Assembly: GCA_030737835.1 (NCBI GenBank)
Contig: JAUJYN010000041.1
Location: forward strand, 186,001-250,000
Reading direction: 5' to 3'
Length of the DNA: 64,000 nt
Source: Acorus gramineus
Lineage: Eukaryota > Streptophyta > Magnoliopsida > Acorales > Acoraceae
Of the stretch, positions 21,470 to 33,411 are shown piece by piece (positions within the stretch are counted from its first letter, which is position 1; every line of letters begins with the position of its first letter). The notes under the pieces are model-generated. The model saw only the letters and a list, made by a program, of their open reading frames with translations. It was not told the DNA's origin and ran no database searches. The translations under genes and the position numbers were made by a program.

Positions 21470-24257
21470 TTTTAGGGTTTCGTATTAAAATACGTATATC
21501 TACACAAAAAAAAAACGTATATCTAACCGCCGTTGATAATTCGTGGAAAATAGCCGTTGTGGGTTTATTAATATTTTGTATAGCAAATAAAATATGGGAA
21601 GATCAAAAATAAGATTAAAAAATTGGGTACCAACCGTTGTGACAGCTGTCGGAAAAATTTGTATATGCTATTTTGGAAAAATAATGTCATTAGGTTCAAA
21701 TTATTGGTTAGGTAGGCGCATCATTTAGAAAATGTTACTCATGTGATTTTGATTATATATATTAAACTAGGACCGAAATAATTTATATTTCATTTCAAAC
21801 TTTGGCAAGTCATATATAGTGAGGAACATGAGGAGCACATGCGATGGTTTTTCCTTCTCAGTATAGGAAAATATAAATGTGTATATCATATTGGAGTCAC
21901 CAAACGCGGACCCTACTTATGAGACACCAATATCACGCAGAGCCATTTCTGTAAAATTGTTGTGGGTGACTTGGACTGACCAACCATTTGACTGTATTCG
22001 TTGGATCATCGTATTGGACGGTGTTGATTGGTTATGTGTCAGGGATACAGTAGGATGAGTAGATGCATTAATTGAATCGGACGGCCCAGGTTTAGCCTTT
22101 GTGGAGAAAGAAAGTTAAAATAGAGTGGGAAGTACGACAAAGACAAAGGGGGTTTGACGTCAGAGTGAGAACTTGAACGTTCGAGAAAAAATTAATGGGA
22201 CTGTGGGACCCACACACGCGACAAAGACACCACCAACTGAAGCTTGTGAAGCTTCGAAGAAGGTCATTGTTATGGGCCGGGAATTGAATGGGCCGGGTTT
22301 GTACCCAACTGAGTTGTCATTATCCACATTGTCCCGTCACTGGGCTCTGTCGTGGTCCGCAGGGTGGTTGTTAGGAAAATATCAAGCTCAATCATTTTTA
22401 TAATAAAAACTTAAACTATACTAGTTTTTGTTAGAAAAAAAATAATAAGTATCATTTATTGAGGTGGTTGTTTTGATAAAAAAGTGTATTATATTATTTT
22501 ATTTCAAGTTAAATGAATAATTTCTTTGTAAATGTAAAAAAAAATTTAACGAGATATATTTATTATCTAATAAATTATATGTTTTACTAGATTTATAATT
22601 AAGATATGTAAGATTATATTTTAAACTATAAAAAAAAATTAGAATGTAACAGCGCACTGCTTGTTATCTGAGTGGGTGTAGAGAAAGACATAAAGGGAGA
22701 ATTGAAAATCTGCCCAATTATCAATCAGTCTCTATCATGTCACTTCTTGAATGTGATACTTTTCAGGGGGGGCATGGACCGACCACGGAAAGAAAAATCA
22801 AAGGGGAAATGAATTAGATGTGATGCTCACTCATAAGGTTCTCACAAAAAGAAGAAGACAGTTTAGGGCACGTTTGGTAACATGTGGTTCCAACTCTTTC
22901 AAATCATTCATTAATTGAGATATTCGTTTATTTGAATGAATATGGGTTGTTTGAATTTGTGAATAAAAATAATGTTATTTTGTCTAGTAATTATTATTAT
23001 TAATGTAAAATCTATAAACTTAACATTTTTTTACATACTAATGTCAACTTCCTTAAATTCTCTCTAGAGTTCAAAATAGCAATGACAATTTCCATCTATC
23101 TGTTGTTTAGTGTACATGGATCAGCCTTGTCTGGCTATCATTCCTGTTAGCCCATGAACTCTTCTAAAGTAGGATAAATGGTAACAAGTGCAACAACATG
23201 GTGCCAAAAATCTTCTCATGTTTAGATATCTCAATAATATAATATTTAAATAAAATAAAACAAATATATCTTGAACATGAGGAGAACATGAAAATCGGTA
23301 AGCAGCATTATTAATTGGTTGTAAAGTATCTATTCATCTCCCAAATAGCACAAACAAAAGTAAACGTGTTGCCATTTAGTCATTTTCTCTTCAACCCCCT
23401 AAAAAAAAATCTAAAAAAAATCCTACTGTAGAGTATAAAATCCACCTTAGTTGAATAAGGAATACATATACTTGGAATTCGAGGGGCACTCAGACCAGTC
23501 CCTAAGGAATATGTGCGTCCGAGGAGAGGGCCCGACCTCCTGAGGTCCGCGTACGTCCGAGGTGCAAGGACTTAAAAGAGGCTCTTTGATCTCCAACAAG
23601 ACTATATCCAATTTTAAGCATCTTCGACTTGGAGCAAGGCAACAAAAAGAATATTAACTAAGGTTTGACAGTATAGTATTTCACCTGATGAAACGTCTAT
23701 AAATTCAATTTCAATAATTTTTTATCATATAGTTTTTTTTATATATTATGTCATTTTCTACCAGATATTTAATTGAACACTAAATTTTGTTATTTTGAAT
23801 ATGAATTTGTTTGGTTTATAATTAAAAATTAGTTTAATACTTTTATCAAATATAAAATAGTTCTACTAAAATTTTAGTTTTAGGTCTCCCAAAATCAATT
23901 TTTTGCTTATACAATTTGAAACCCAACATCATGAAGATGTTCTCACATGCACTCCACCTAGGCATCAAATCTTATATAACTCACTATAATACAATGTCTA
24001 CCTTCCGCTCAAAAAAAAAAAAAAAATTAAGCATACAAAACACGGAGAAAAAATTATTGATAGGTCACCATCAAAGTATGTAATTCCATTCATGCTTAAA
24101 ACTAATGATAAGTGTGAAGTGATAGCTTATGTATTCGCCTAGCTATTCCCTTTTCTTCTTCCTCTTTTTTCTCTTACCTGATCCCTCACCTTCCTTGTTG
24201 TCCCCCTGCCCCACGCAGTTTGTTTTGGAAGATTTGAGGAAGGAAATCAGGGGGTGA

Positions 24258-24305
<48 letters not shown>

Positions 24306-27300
24306 CATATGAAAATTGACCCAGTGGTCTAGTTACAACATAAGAGCGCTAATGCATTCAGTTCGGTTTGCAGTCCATTTTGCAGCTTCATATACTATGA
24401 TAACATGATATATACTGCGTTATCATAGAGTATGTTACAGTTTTTTATATTTTTTTAAAACGAAAAAAATACACTATATATTATATCTCAATATATACAT
24501 TATTTCAAATAACAGCATACACTTCAATGAAAGAATCTATGATTTATTTTAAAAAGAAAAATAGTATTGATTGTAATTGGGGTTAGATGTATTATTTTCC
24601 TACAACATAGTGGTGAATTGGTTGACTTAGATACATTTATATATTTTGCAAGGACACATTTATGGAAGATTTGTAGTTCAATAGGTTAGAAATTTTGACT
24701 CATAAATTATATTGACTAACAATAACAGTTCAAGGATATACTTATAGTTTTGATAGAAATTTACATGGCTCTTGACGTATTTGCTAGGATTTCAATGCCC
24801 TTAGTCTTAAAAAAATGGCTACACCAACCTCATGATGCTTCAGTATTAACGCCCAAACCCAAGAGTAATGTTTTTTTTTTTTGTTTGTTTTATGCCCTTC
24901 TTATCTGCTTTGTTCTTTGCTCTGTCATTGTCCTTCATTTTTATATAATTCTACTTGCATTAGTTCAACTTTTTTCCTCAATATATCTGAAAATTTCTGG
25001 TTCAACTTCTACCCCAGGCACTAAATAAGACCCAAGAAAAAGTGTCTTCATAGAAGCCCACAACTGGTGAGGACCCAGACCAGAGTTCACAACGTGAATT
25101 CGACGGTTATCTTACTGTGGCGTTTTCAGCGATAAAAGCATTGAACTGCATATTATTTCCGTTAGAAATTTGTTGACAAATTCATAAATGTCATTAATAA
25201 CTCACTCAATTATTGCTAATAATCCACCTATTTAATGGATCTTGTTGAGGCAGTTTTTTTTTTATTATGATTCATAGTTGTCTAGATGACTAGGCGGGGG
25301 CTTAGGCGGTGGCTAACAGCTTAAGCGATACTTCATTACATTTATATGTCATCAAGATTATAAAAATGTGTAAAAATTAAAATGAAACGAAAAGCGGAAA
25401 ATAATCATTGCAATAACTAAGAATCCATAGTTGTAAAACCATCAACCAATGAACAAACATACAAAAACTAAATGGTCATCTTTTGTTTGTTTGTTTGTTT
25501 TTTTTTAGATTTGAGGTAATTCAATCGTCACTTTTTAATAACATTTAGTTAGGGTTGGGCGAGCGCTGATGCGGGCCGGGAGGGTTTTAAGCGGGCTAGG
25601 CCCAGGTTAAATGGGCTAATGGGCCTAGGCACCCGCTCAATTCATCTTCTTGTTAGTCGTTCATGCGTTTAGGGCTGTCTAGCCTGCCTCCCACCTAGGC
25701 GAGCCGTTGCCTGAACAACTATGTTATGGTTGTAATAATGAGTTCCTTGTTTTAAGCTTTTATAGTTTAGGAATTCCTAATGTTGTGGAGCTCTCTTTCT
25801 CCTATAGAAGAACCATGTAAAGGAAGAAGATATAAAGCTTATAATGCATGAAAATTAGGGTTTTTCCTACGAGTGATTTTAGGGATGACTGTCCTTTTCT
25901 TGTTGTTCTCCATTGCGTTTTGATTATCATTAAACATGTCTTATTATCTCTGAAAAACATTAAAGTTAATTTTTTTGTTGCGGTTTAAGTTGGATACATG
26001 GAATATTAACGGTGGATGAAAAGTAGATAAGAAATAACAATTCTAACCTACTTGCGGTAGAGTGCCTTCACTTAAAAAAAAAAAAAAATCTAACCCAATT
26101 TTAGTTGTGCTTGACAACATTGTCAAGTATCTCTATGAGAGATGTGACATGTTTTAGGATGCAAGTGTTATAAAATCTTCTAAAATGACATCAAAGTTTG
26201 TTTTGGCCGTGTGTGTTAAGAGAGATATCAGGACTTGACAAAATAGAAAGGAATCTAGATTCACAACTAGTGAAATAAACAGATCATAGATGCAATGATA
26301 AATATATATTATATAACACCAAATCAGTTTAACAAAAAAATCCTCTCTAGTCACAACAGGTGACTGTATAAAGCCACAACATATTCAAGCAGCGTAAACA
26401 AGAATAAGTTGCACTAAACGTAGATTATAAGCTCTTACATTGGATAGGTTAATGCCTAGTCATCAACCTCCTGATATTGTGCAAAGCAACTGGGCACATT
26501 CGGGCAACACCGTGTCGCTCTGGGCAACACGGACTCACAGTACTCATCAGTCCTCCACGACCTGAATTTTGCACAAGCGGGTGTTCTCTGTCACGCCATC
26601 AACCGTGTTAAGTCACGTCTCCGGTGACGGCATTCCACTCTGACCTTCGCTCCTGCAAAGCACATCAGGCAATTGTTGCTCAGTCTAGTAATACATGAGT
26701 GAGACGTTTAAATTAGCACTATCAATTGTTGGATCTATATGGATCTTAAAAACTCAATAGTCGAGCAGGGAATTCTTCATTCAACGGAGCGAAGGGACCC
26801 TATTTAGGGGTTCTGGGAAAAAAAGGGGTGTTTTTTTGTGTAGTAGCAGTAACACCTGTGAAGGTCGAAGACTCCAAACCTGTGTGAGCTGCTCAAAATT
26901 AATGAGAAGAGAAACAAAGCAGCAAAAAAAAAAAAAGGCAGAGACCCCTAAACATAATTGAATCACTCAACAAAAAAAAAAATGCAAAGAACAGTTCAGA
27001 TTATGTGATGTTGTAAAGGCGGCTTTCATGCGAATTAAATATAAATATCTGTAGATAAGTAAAACAACAAAGATTGGATGGAAAATAACATAGCTAACCA
27101 CGAGTTGAAAATTGCAGCCCTGCCAAAAAAATCTGAAAATTCTCAATGTGAAAAATCAGAGAGAAAGGGCTTATCTTTGACGATGGTGTTGGGTAATTTT
27201 GGGAAGTGCAGTGGACCCTGTTTTAGTGTTTTTAAAAGGTCCACCCTATGACATGAGGGGAAAACACAAACTAAATGACAAAATTGTCCCTATTAAGGTG

Positions 27301-28318
27301 AACTTACCATGATGCCCTTGAGGACAAATTTGTCCGTATCATCTCACTTTTATGGATGTATTATAAATATAAATGGAGGGCACATGCATTGTATGATAAT
27401 GTTCAATCATAGTTGAAGAAGAAGAAGAAAAATGGCACATGCATGTCCTTAAATCTGGTTCAATTGATTTGATCAATTCAGACTGACATTATTAGCATAA
27501 AGTTAAAATCTAACTGAATTGACAAAAGTTTTGAGAAACCAGCAGTTCTTTTTTTTTTTTTCCGTTATTGGTGGATGCACACTGAAAGCAGACAACATAA
27601 TGCAACTCAACTTGCTCCTGCAAGATTACCTGGGGCGTTGAGAAATCCAGATACATATATCGAGTGTTCTGGAACTGAATAGTGCGCGCCATAGGTGAGC
27701 AAATGTCTTCATATGGGGTTGCACATAACATTCCTTCAATATAAAATGAACTCCTTTTAAAAGCACTTACATTTGTAGATATAATATGCATGAAACACAC
27801 TTCTGATCCAATTGTTTGATAAAAGGAAGAGAAATTAAAAAAGAGAGCAAGTTTTATCTCATCAAAATAGCGTCAGCCATGGAGGACTACTAGAAGAAAT
27901 TGAAGAGGCCAGAACAAGATTGATGTGGTTTAACAACCAGCCACCTACTGTAAACTATATGGGTAGAGCAAATTCCTCCAGGATGCTACATAATTCATGT
28001 GTTTTAATGGAACATTGGTTTTTAAGCTTTTGATGTATTTATGATCATTTGGAAGCAATTAATTTTCCTCAAAAACTGTCAACAAATGTGGCTTTTTTTA
28101 ATGTACTATTACTTGTCAACTCTTTTTTTGAGAAACGGTAGACCATAGCTACCCCAATTTTGCTTACCAAATCGTTACTTTCCCTTGTCTTTTCCAAAAC
28201 ACTTCCCCTTTTGTCTAAAATTAGTACTTGTAAACTAAAAGTGACACTTTTTTTTTTAATCAGAAATGGAGCAACAGCACCAGAACAAAATGTAGATGGA
28301 AATGCTAATTTACATTAC
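21470..28318. other. Gene-poor intergenic DNA
   Basis: No reliable gene is seen. Notable items are GC-rich patches at 22160-22370, 23490-23590, 25555-25650 and 26450-26660; a segment opening GAGCGCTAATGCATTCAGTT at about 24346, similar to 16364-16400 (GTGCTGATGCACTCAGTTC); and several A or T runs. The patch at 26490-26540 repeats GGGCAACACCGTG and GGGCAACACGGAC. Some minus-strand pieces (for example GCAGGAGCGAAGGTCAGAG at about 26640-26660) follow acceptor-like sequences, but no continuous reading frame links them. Confidence 0.4.
24257..24302. repeat. Compound (GT)n(GA)n microsatellite
   Basis: About eight GT units run directly into about fifteen GA units. Confidence 0.9.
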
Positions 28319-28381
28319 CTGTTGCTACCACACATAATCTGGAAGCTTCAGCTGCACTTTGCCGACAATCAGCATATGCCT
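28319..28381 (-). CDS. Possible orphan coding exon
   Basis: A 63-base segment on the minus strand is bounded by a good acceptor (TTTCTGGCAG) and a good donor (GTAATG). In the phase 2/1 frame it reads AYADCRQSAAEASRLCVVAT without a stop, and the composition looks protein-coding. I do not recognise the family. It lies 500 bases beyond the end of the PPR frame, so it could be a relic of another gene, an exon of a gene whose other exons I missed, or chance. Confidence 0.3.
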
Positions 28382-28880
28382 CTGCCAGAAAGAAAAGAAG
28401 TTGTCAACAATTTAAATCTTCACCTGAAGAATGATTTCTTAAAATATAACAGAACCAGTTACATGATTAACTTCAATAAATTGCATACCTCCAATATTGT
28501 CTCGACCCAATACCACTTTCAGTAGCTATAGTTTGAGGTAAACTCAATCATTTGCATCAGTTCCTATCATGCTTTTCAAATAACTTTGTCCAGAAAATCA
28601 GAATTCTATTTAGGCATGGAAGTTTCTTTAAGGAAGATTGTAGCATTCATTTTAAAAATGACGCTCCTGTTGCTCTCCAATTAAAAAATGACACCCCCAC
28701 CCACAAACAAGATTGGAGCATTCACGATGGAAGATTGAAGAATCCATTCTTGATGCCCTTTCAATAAACCATCCTCTTTATTCACATCCAATGACAGAGA
28801 ATCTGAAGAGTTTGTCAACTGAATCGCTTTTGAAGTGAGTCCTTCCATCCACAGTATGGAAATGAAATAACTATTGGAAC

Positions 28881-30327
28881 CTAGCCTACAAGGCCCTTCT
28901 CCTCCATTTTCTCATAAATGTCAAATGCTTCAATCATCTGACCATGAATATAATACTTATTGATGAGTATGTAAAATGGTACATGATCAACAGGAACACC
29001 TGACTTTTGCATCTGATTAAAAATCGCTTTAGCCTCATGCAATTTCCCTTTCATGCAGTAGACTCTGATCAACTGTGTGTAAGTGATACAATCAGGCTGA
29101 CAACCTCTGCTGATCATTTTACTTTGCAGTTGGAGAGCAATAGGGACAAGACGAAAGGTGCAAGCACCATTTATTAACAAGTTATAGGTCACTAAATCAG
29201 GTAAGATCCCTTTTGAGACCATCTCCTCCTCCAATGACAGAGCATCTACAATATTTCCTACTACTGCATGTGCACGGATCAGAGCATTGTAAGTGAAGAC
29301 ATTTGGCGTTACACCCAATTCCACCATTAGATCTCTTGTCAACTATGCGTTATTTAAATCTCCATACTTTCCAAAGCCATCAATTACAACATTCCAAATG
29401 AGAACCTCTGGAATCATAGAACATCCTAACATAATATGAAGAAGCTCAACAGCTTTAGCAACATTGCCATACATACAGAGCCCTTGAATGAGCACTTTGT
29501 AGGAAATATGATTAGGCATAACATGGAAGAAAGACATCTTATGGTATATACCGCAAGCCTCATCCAATCTTCCAGATTTGCAAAGCCCACTTAAAAGAAT
29601 ATTGAATGTGAATATGTCTGGAAGAAAGCCCCTTTTGAACATTTCAGAAAGAAATCTATATGCAAGCTTCACATCATGAACTAAAAGAACCCCTTTAACG
29701 ATGACATTATATGCAGTAATATCAAATCGCATACCTATCTGCTGCATCTTGTCCCAAAGTTCAAGCGCTTGAAATGTATTCCCATTCCTAAAACACCAAT
29801 CAATGAGGATAGTTGACATAATCATATCTGCAACTTTGTGCTTACTCAGCAATTTCGAAAAAAAATTCATTGCATCCTCAAGAAGACCCCCGGTACAAAG
29901 CACATGAACAATAATTCTGCAAGTTACTCTGTTAGGCATGATGTCACTATCAATCATTGTATTATATACATCAAGGGCTCCATCAATATCATAGCAACGA
30001 CAATATCCACCAATAATTGTGCTATATGTAACACAGTCGGGAGAGACTCCTACCTCTGACATCTCTTTTAATAGACACCTTGCTTTGGACAACTCTCCCA
30101 TCTTGCAGAGCCCATTCATAAGAATATTGTATGTATAAAGGTCAGGAACAACATGCTTTTTTATTTCACTTTGAAGTCGTAGAGCAGCTCCTACCTTGCC
30201 TTCTGTGCACAATGCCCTTACTAATGCAGCATGGTTGGCCAAAACAGATCTCTCACTGAGCTCTGCACCCCCAAAACAAGTTTTTCCAGTGGCTATGCTA
30301 CACTACTCAACATCAATAGTGCTTTCC
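28881..30327 (-). pseudogene. PPR repeat exon
   Basis: It carries all recognisable repeats. Representative motifs in order are SPDCVTYSTIIGGYC, MPNRVTCRIIVHVLC, VADMIMSTILIDWCF, RFDITAYNVIVKGVL, LPDIFTFNILLSGLC, MPNHISYKVLIQGLC, IPEVLIWNVVIDGFG (the motif hit by the second TAG), TPNVFTYNALIRAHA, LPDLVTYNLLINGAC, QPDCITYTQLIRVYC and PVDHVPFYILINKYY. No E, E+ or DYW extension follows, which supports the P class. Confidence 0.88.
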
Positions 30328-30792
30328 CTGCACATGAAAAGGAAAAATAAAAATGCCAAGATTCAATAGTGTCACACTTCCGATGGTGTTAATAAAATGC
30401 AGTAAGTATTACATTATCCAATATCCATAATAGCATATTTGTCAAAAACCATTTGAGGAAAATTGAACAGGTTGCAAGCATCAGATAATCTCACACCAGA
30501 ATAGAAAAGAGTAATTAATTAGGTATCTCCGTATCTGACCTTTTGCTTTTCACAAAATTCATAGTTTGTCATTACCCATGCAATATTCACTATTTTATTT
30601 ATTAATCCATTTATTCTGACTTTCAATGATCAAAAGAGAACCTGACAGTAATCAATTTTCACCATTAACAGTAGAAAAAGGTTAATGAAACATATGTTTC
30701 AAAGGATTAAAAATGCACAGAAAATGAAACAATAAATCATGTTTTACTTCAGATTTGAATAATAAGCAACAGTGAAAAGAAGGAATAAAGAC

Positions 30793-30981
30793 CTTATCTT
30801 TCTTGACTGTTCTAAATTGTCTCTAAGAGTCGCATCCCGCACATTGAAGACACCCTGTTGCTTACTGTCATCCTGGCCATCTCTCTCTTCCTTCACAATG
30901 CAATCCACAATACCAATCTGACAAGGATCCTCAACAACATCCACTGAGCCCCCAAGAGATGTAAGTGGTTTTATGTCGTTT
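30793..30981 (-). pseudogene. Upstream PPR-gene exon
   Basis: This acidic, low-complexity exon precedes the repeats in the same frame. It is supported by an acceptor AG (30982-30983) and a usable but non-optimal donor (AAG followed by GTCTTT). The frame extends upstream to an ATG at 31073, but that part is hydrophobic and unlike a PPR leader, so it is probably intron. Confidence 0.55.
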
Positions 30982-31170
30982 CTAACAATATCAAACCAAC
31001 ATACAGAATATATAAGCAAATAAATCAATAAGCAAGAAGTTCTATCACAAACAATGATATCAAATGTTGACATGGATAATTATTAAACACTGAAGCAAAC
31101 CAAAGAAAGAAATGAAGAGACAACAAAAAGCTGATAACATACAATGATGTGCGGGCAACAGGGCTTTGAA

Positions 31171-31610
31171 CATTCAATCAACAGATATAGAAAAATGAAT
31201 TTCTTCTTAAATCACACAAAGATGGCGACCAATCTCCAATATAGGTGTTAAAAAAGATCACTCTCATGTGATCAACCATGAATCCTCTCAAGGGGGACTC
31301 AAGTACTGAAATCAACAGATATAGGAAAATGAAACTCATCATAAAACGCACAAAGCTGGTGAGACCAATCGCCAGTATATGAACAACATTGCATGATCAC
31401 CTCATAAGAAACTCTATAGCTATATATCAACAATTAACATATGTTGAAACAGAGAGATCAATGGACAATGAGTCACGGTCCACAAGATTGAACGCCTCAA
31501 CTACACAAGGACAAATCAACAGGGATGAGAGGGGCTTTATTACCTTTTAAAGGTGTTAAAGAGCATCACTCTCATGTGATCAGCCATGAAGCCCCTCAAA
31601 TTGGTGTTGA
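31171..31610. repeat. Degenerate local repeats upstream of the PPR gene
   Basis: ATCACTCTCATGTGATCA with a following CCATGAA and CCTCTCAA-like block occurs at about 31257-31300 and again at 31565-31602. ATCAACAGATATAGAAAAATG (one base variant between copies) with CACACAAAG/CGCACAAAG occurs at about 31178-31220 and 31310-31355. These look like two interleaved duplications in non-coding DNA. Confidence 0.6.
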
Positions 31611-32462
31611 AGCTTCGAAATAAAATCCGTTGCAGACCATCACAGAAAACCACTGACTGCCAAAAAAAAAAATTATATTATAAAAAATAAGCCAAAAATG
31701 TGATTTATGAAAAAGTGAAATAAATAAAACATAAAACATCTTGGAAAGATATAGAGAGGGAGAGACAAATTTGCTCACCATAATTCAGGTTCTGATTCCT
31801 TAACTAATTTCGGCTCTGATTTTGCTCAGTCAATGAAACCCTAGCCTTAGATGAGCATCTTTGGGAATCTCAACCTTAACCTAAGCCACAAACCCAAAAA
31901 GCTAAGGTAGCGTTTGGCAACAGCGGAATGCAGATTTTAAGTACTAATTAATAAGTGCAGAAAGAGGTTATGCTGATAATCTTTAAGAATTCAAAAATAA
32001 AAGTGTTTGGTTCAACGGAAAATATTATGCAGTTATTTAAAAAAGTGTGTTTGATTGACCATTTAATATATGCGCTTATTAGGAGGGTATTTCGGTCTAT
32101 TTAATAAATGCTGAATGCCTGGTTAAAAACCTGAAGATTTGTTTATTTTTTCTATTTATAAAAAAAAAGATACTTTGGTTTGATAATTAAAATACATGTA
32201 CTACATCACTACAATTTAATTAGTTAGGAGAACCAGATGAAAACCTATACAGATTTTAAAAAATGTACGAGACATATGTGCTAGACCTCCACATCATATC
32301 ATGCTACAATAGAATTTGCATTTAAAAAAAAAAATTTACAACAGAAACACAAAATCCAAACAAATTCACAACAAAATCAACAAAAATCAAACAATCCACA
32401 AACAAAAACACCAAAATTTGTGAAAACCCCTTCAACAAACTTTTGATGCAATCGACATAAGA

Positions 32463-32580
32463 GGGGATGATGCGGGCGAAGGAGGAAGCCGTGGCCGGGA
32501 GGGGTGATGTAGGTGGACCTAGGGTTTGAGAGGATCGCGTCGGAGAGGTCGACAGCGCCTATGTTGATCTTGTTCAAGAT
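32463..32580 (-). pseudogene. N-terminal fragment of KAE1/OSGEP (t6A tRNA-modification ATPase)
   Basis: On the minus strand the frame reads ILNKINIGAVDLSDAI then LSNPRSTYITPPGHGFLLR. This matches the remembered conserved start of cytosolic KAE1/OSGEP, where an NKIGVGVV block precedes ILSNPRHTYITPPGHGF. KAE1 is the catalytic subunit of the KEOPS complex, which makes N6-threonylcarbamoyladenosine on ANN-decoding tRNAs. Only about 35 of roughly 350 residues are here: the initiator segment with the first glycine-rich loop (IGFEGS) is missing and similarity ends right after GHGF-LLR, before the metal-binding HxxxH region. It is therefore a gene fragment. It sits in a GC-rich island (32460-32820) that looks like the 5' end of a plant gene; a short ATG frame upstream starts MPPPPPPPPILRRR. 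Confidence 0.65.
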
Positions 32581-33075
32581 TCTTCGCCGCGACGAGTGGT
32601 CCCGATGAGCGCCGATCAGGATTCGTTGAGGAGGGCGAGCGTCTGAGATGCGGCGGAGAAATCCAGGCTGAAATTGGTGTGATTTCTGAGGAGAGGAGGA
32701 GGTGACGGGAGGCGACGTCGGAGGATGGGAGGCGGAGGCGGAGGTGGCGGTGGCATCACTTGACGCTAGAGCGGAAGCTAGGCCTCTTCGTTCGGCTTGG
32801 TCTTGGTGAATTTTAAGCGAGAGCAGAGAGAGGGGCTGGTAGAGGGCTTATATAGTCTAGGTAATATGTGGTGGATTGCAGGGGTATAATAGTCCTTTCA
32901 CTAGCCTCTTATGCGGAAGCGGAAAAAAAGTGCAATCTCAATGGATGAAAAAAAGTTATGATTTTTCACTGAAAACTGATATTTTAAGTAGTTCTTTTGA
33001 GGCCAACCAAACAATCATTTAACAAAAAAAGAGCTGAAATTCTGGATTAAGTATGATAAGCGCTGAATTTCATTA

Positions 33076-33357
33076 GGTTTTTTAGTTTTCAGTCCCTTTG
33101 AACATACCTATTTTGGGATTGATCCATCACTTCTTCATATTTTGGTTTTAATCCCTAGATTTAAAGGATATGTTCATTTTTAGTCCCTCCCACTTTCCCA
33201 GGGACTAAAAATATAATCAAATAATTTAGGGATTGGTCCCTCCCAGGAACTAAAAAGGAACATATCCTTTAAATCTGGGGATTAAAACTAAAATATGAAG
33301 AATTAAGGGATCGATCACTAAATCTTATAGTTTATGGGGACTTAAAAATAAAAATCC
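33076..33357. mobile_element. Foldback MITE
   Basis: The left arm contains CTTCATATTTTGGTTTTAAT, CCCTAGATTTAAAGGATATG and TTTTTAGTCCCTCCC. The right arm is its inverse: GGAACTAAAAAGGAACATAT, CCTTTAAATCTGGGGATTAA, AACTAAAATATGAAG. Arms of about 120 bp surround a loop of only about 25-50 bp, so transcripts would fold into a long hairpin. Ends are near AGTTTTCAGTCCC and GGGGACTTAAAAATAAAAAT. Confidence 0.8.
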
Positions 33358-33411
33358 AAAAAAATAAAATCAATCACTTGAACTCTCTTCAGGAAACACC
33401 AACGTAACTTC

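Larger units (their letters stand above)
28881..30981 (-). pseudogene. P-class pentatricopeptide repeat gene interrupted by two in-frame TAG codons
   Basis: PPR proteins bind organellar RNA, one nucleotide per 35-residue repeat, in mitochondria or chloroplasts. Two exons can be read: 30793-30981 (acidic segment with LGGSVDVVEDP and RDATLRDNLEQSRKI, acceptor AG at 30982-30983) and 28881-30327. A GT-AG intron (30328-30792) joins them in frame as IR-ESTIDVE. The second exon holds twelve consecutive P-type motifs of exactly 35 residues, the first opening VPDLYTYNILMNGLCK and the last ending IYEKMEEKGL, with a partial motif before them. The frame is broken by TAG at 30303-30305 and TAG at 29343-29345; the latter replaces one residue (position 24) of a motif without disturbing the 35-residue period. 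The terminal TAG is 28881-28883. The upstream start and any transit peptide were not found. Most likely a recent pseudogene; sequencing error at two sites is the alternative. Confidence 0.85.

Noticed and set aside
27510..27800. 96-codon minus-strand frame between the gene desert and the PPR gene
   Set aside because: No recognisable domain, no splice context, and a poly-lysine end that comes from a T run.
29343..30305. Restoration of the PPR frame by RNA editing of UAG
   Set aside because: U-to-C editing is not known for nuclear transcripts of flowering plants, so editing cannot rescue these stops; mutation, polymorphism or sequencing error are the live options.
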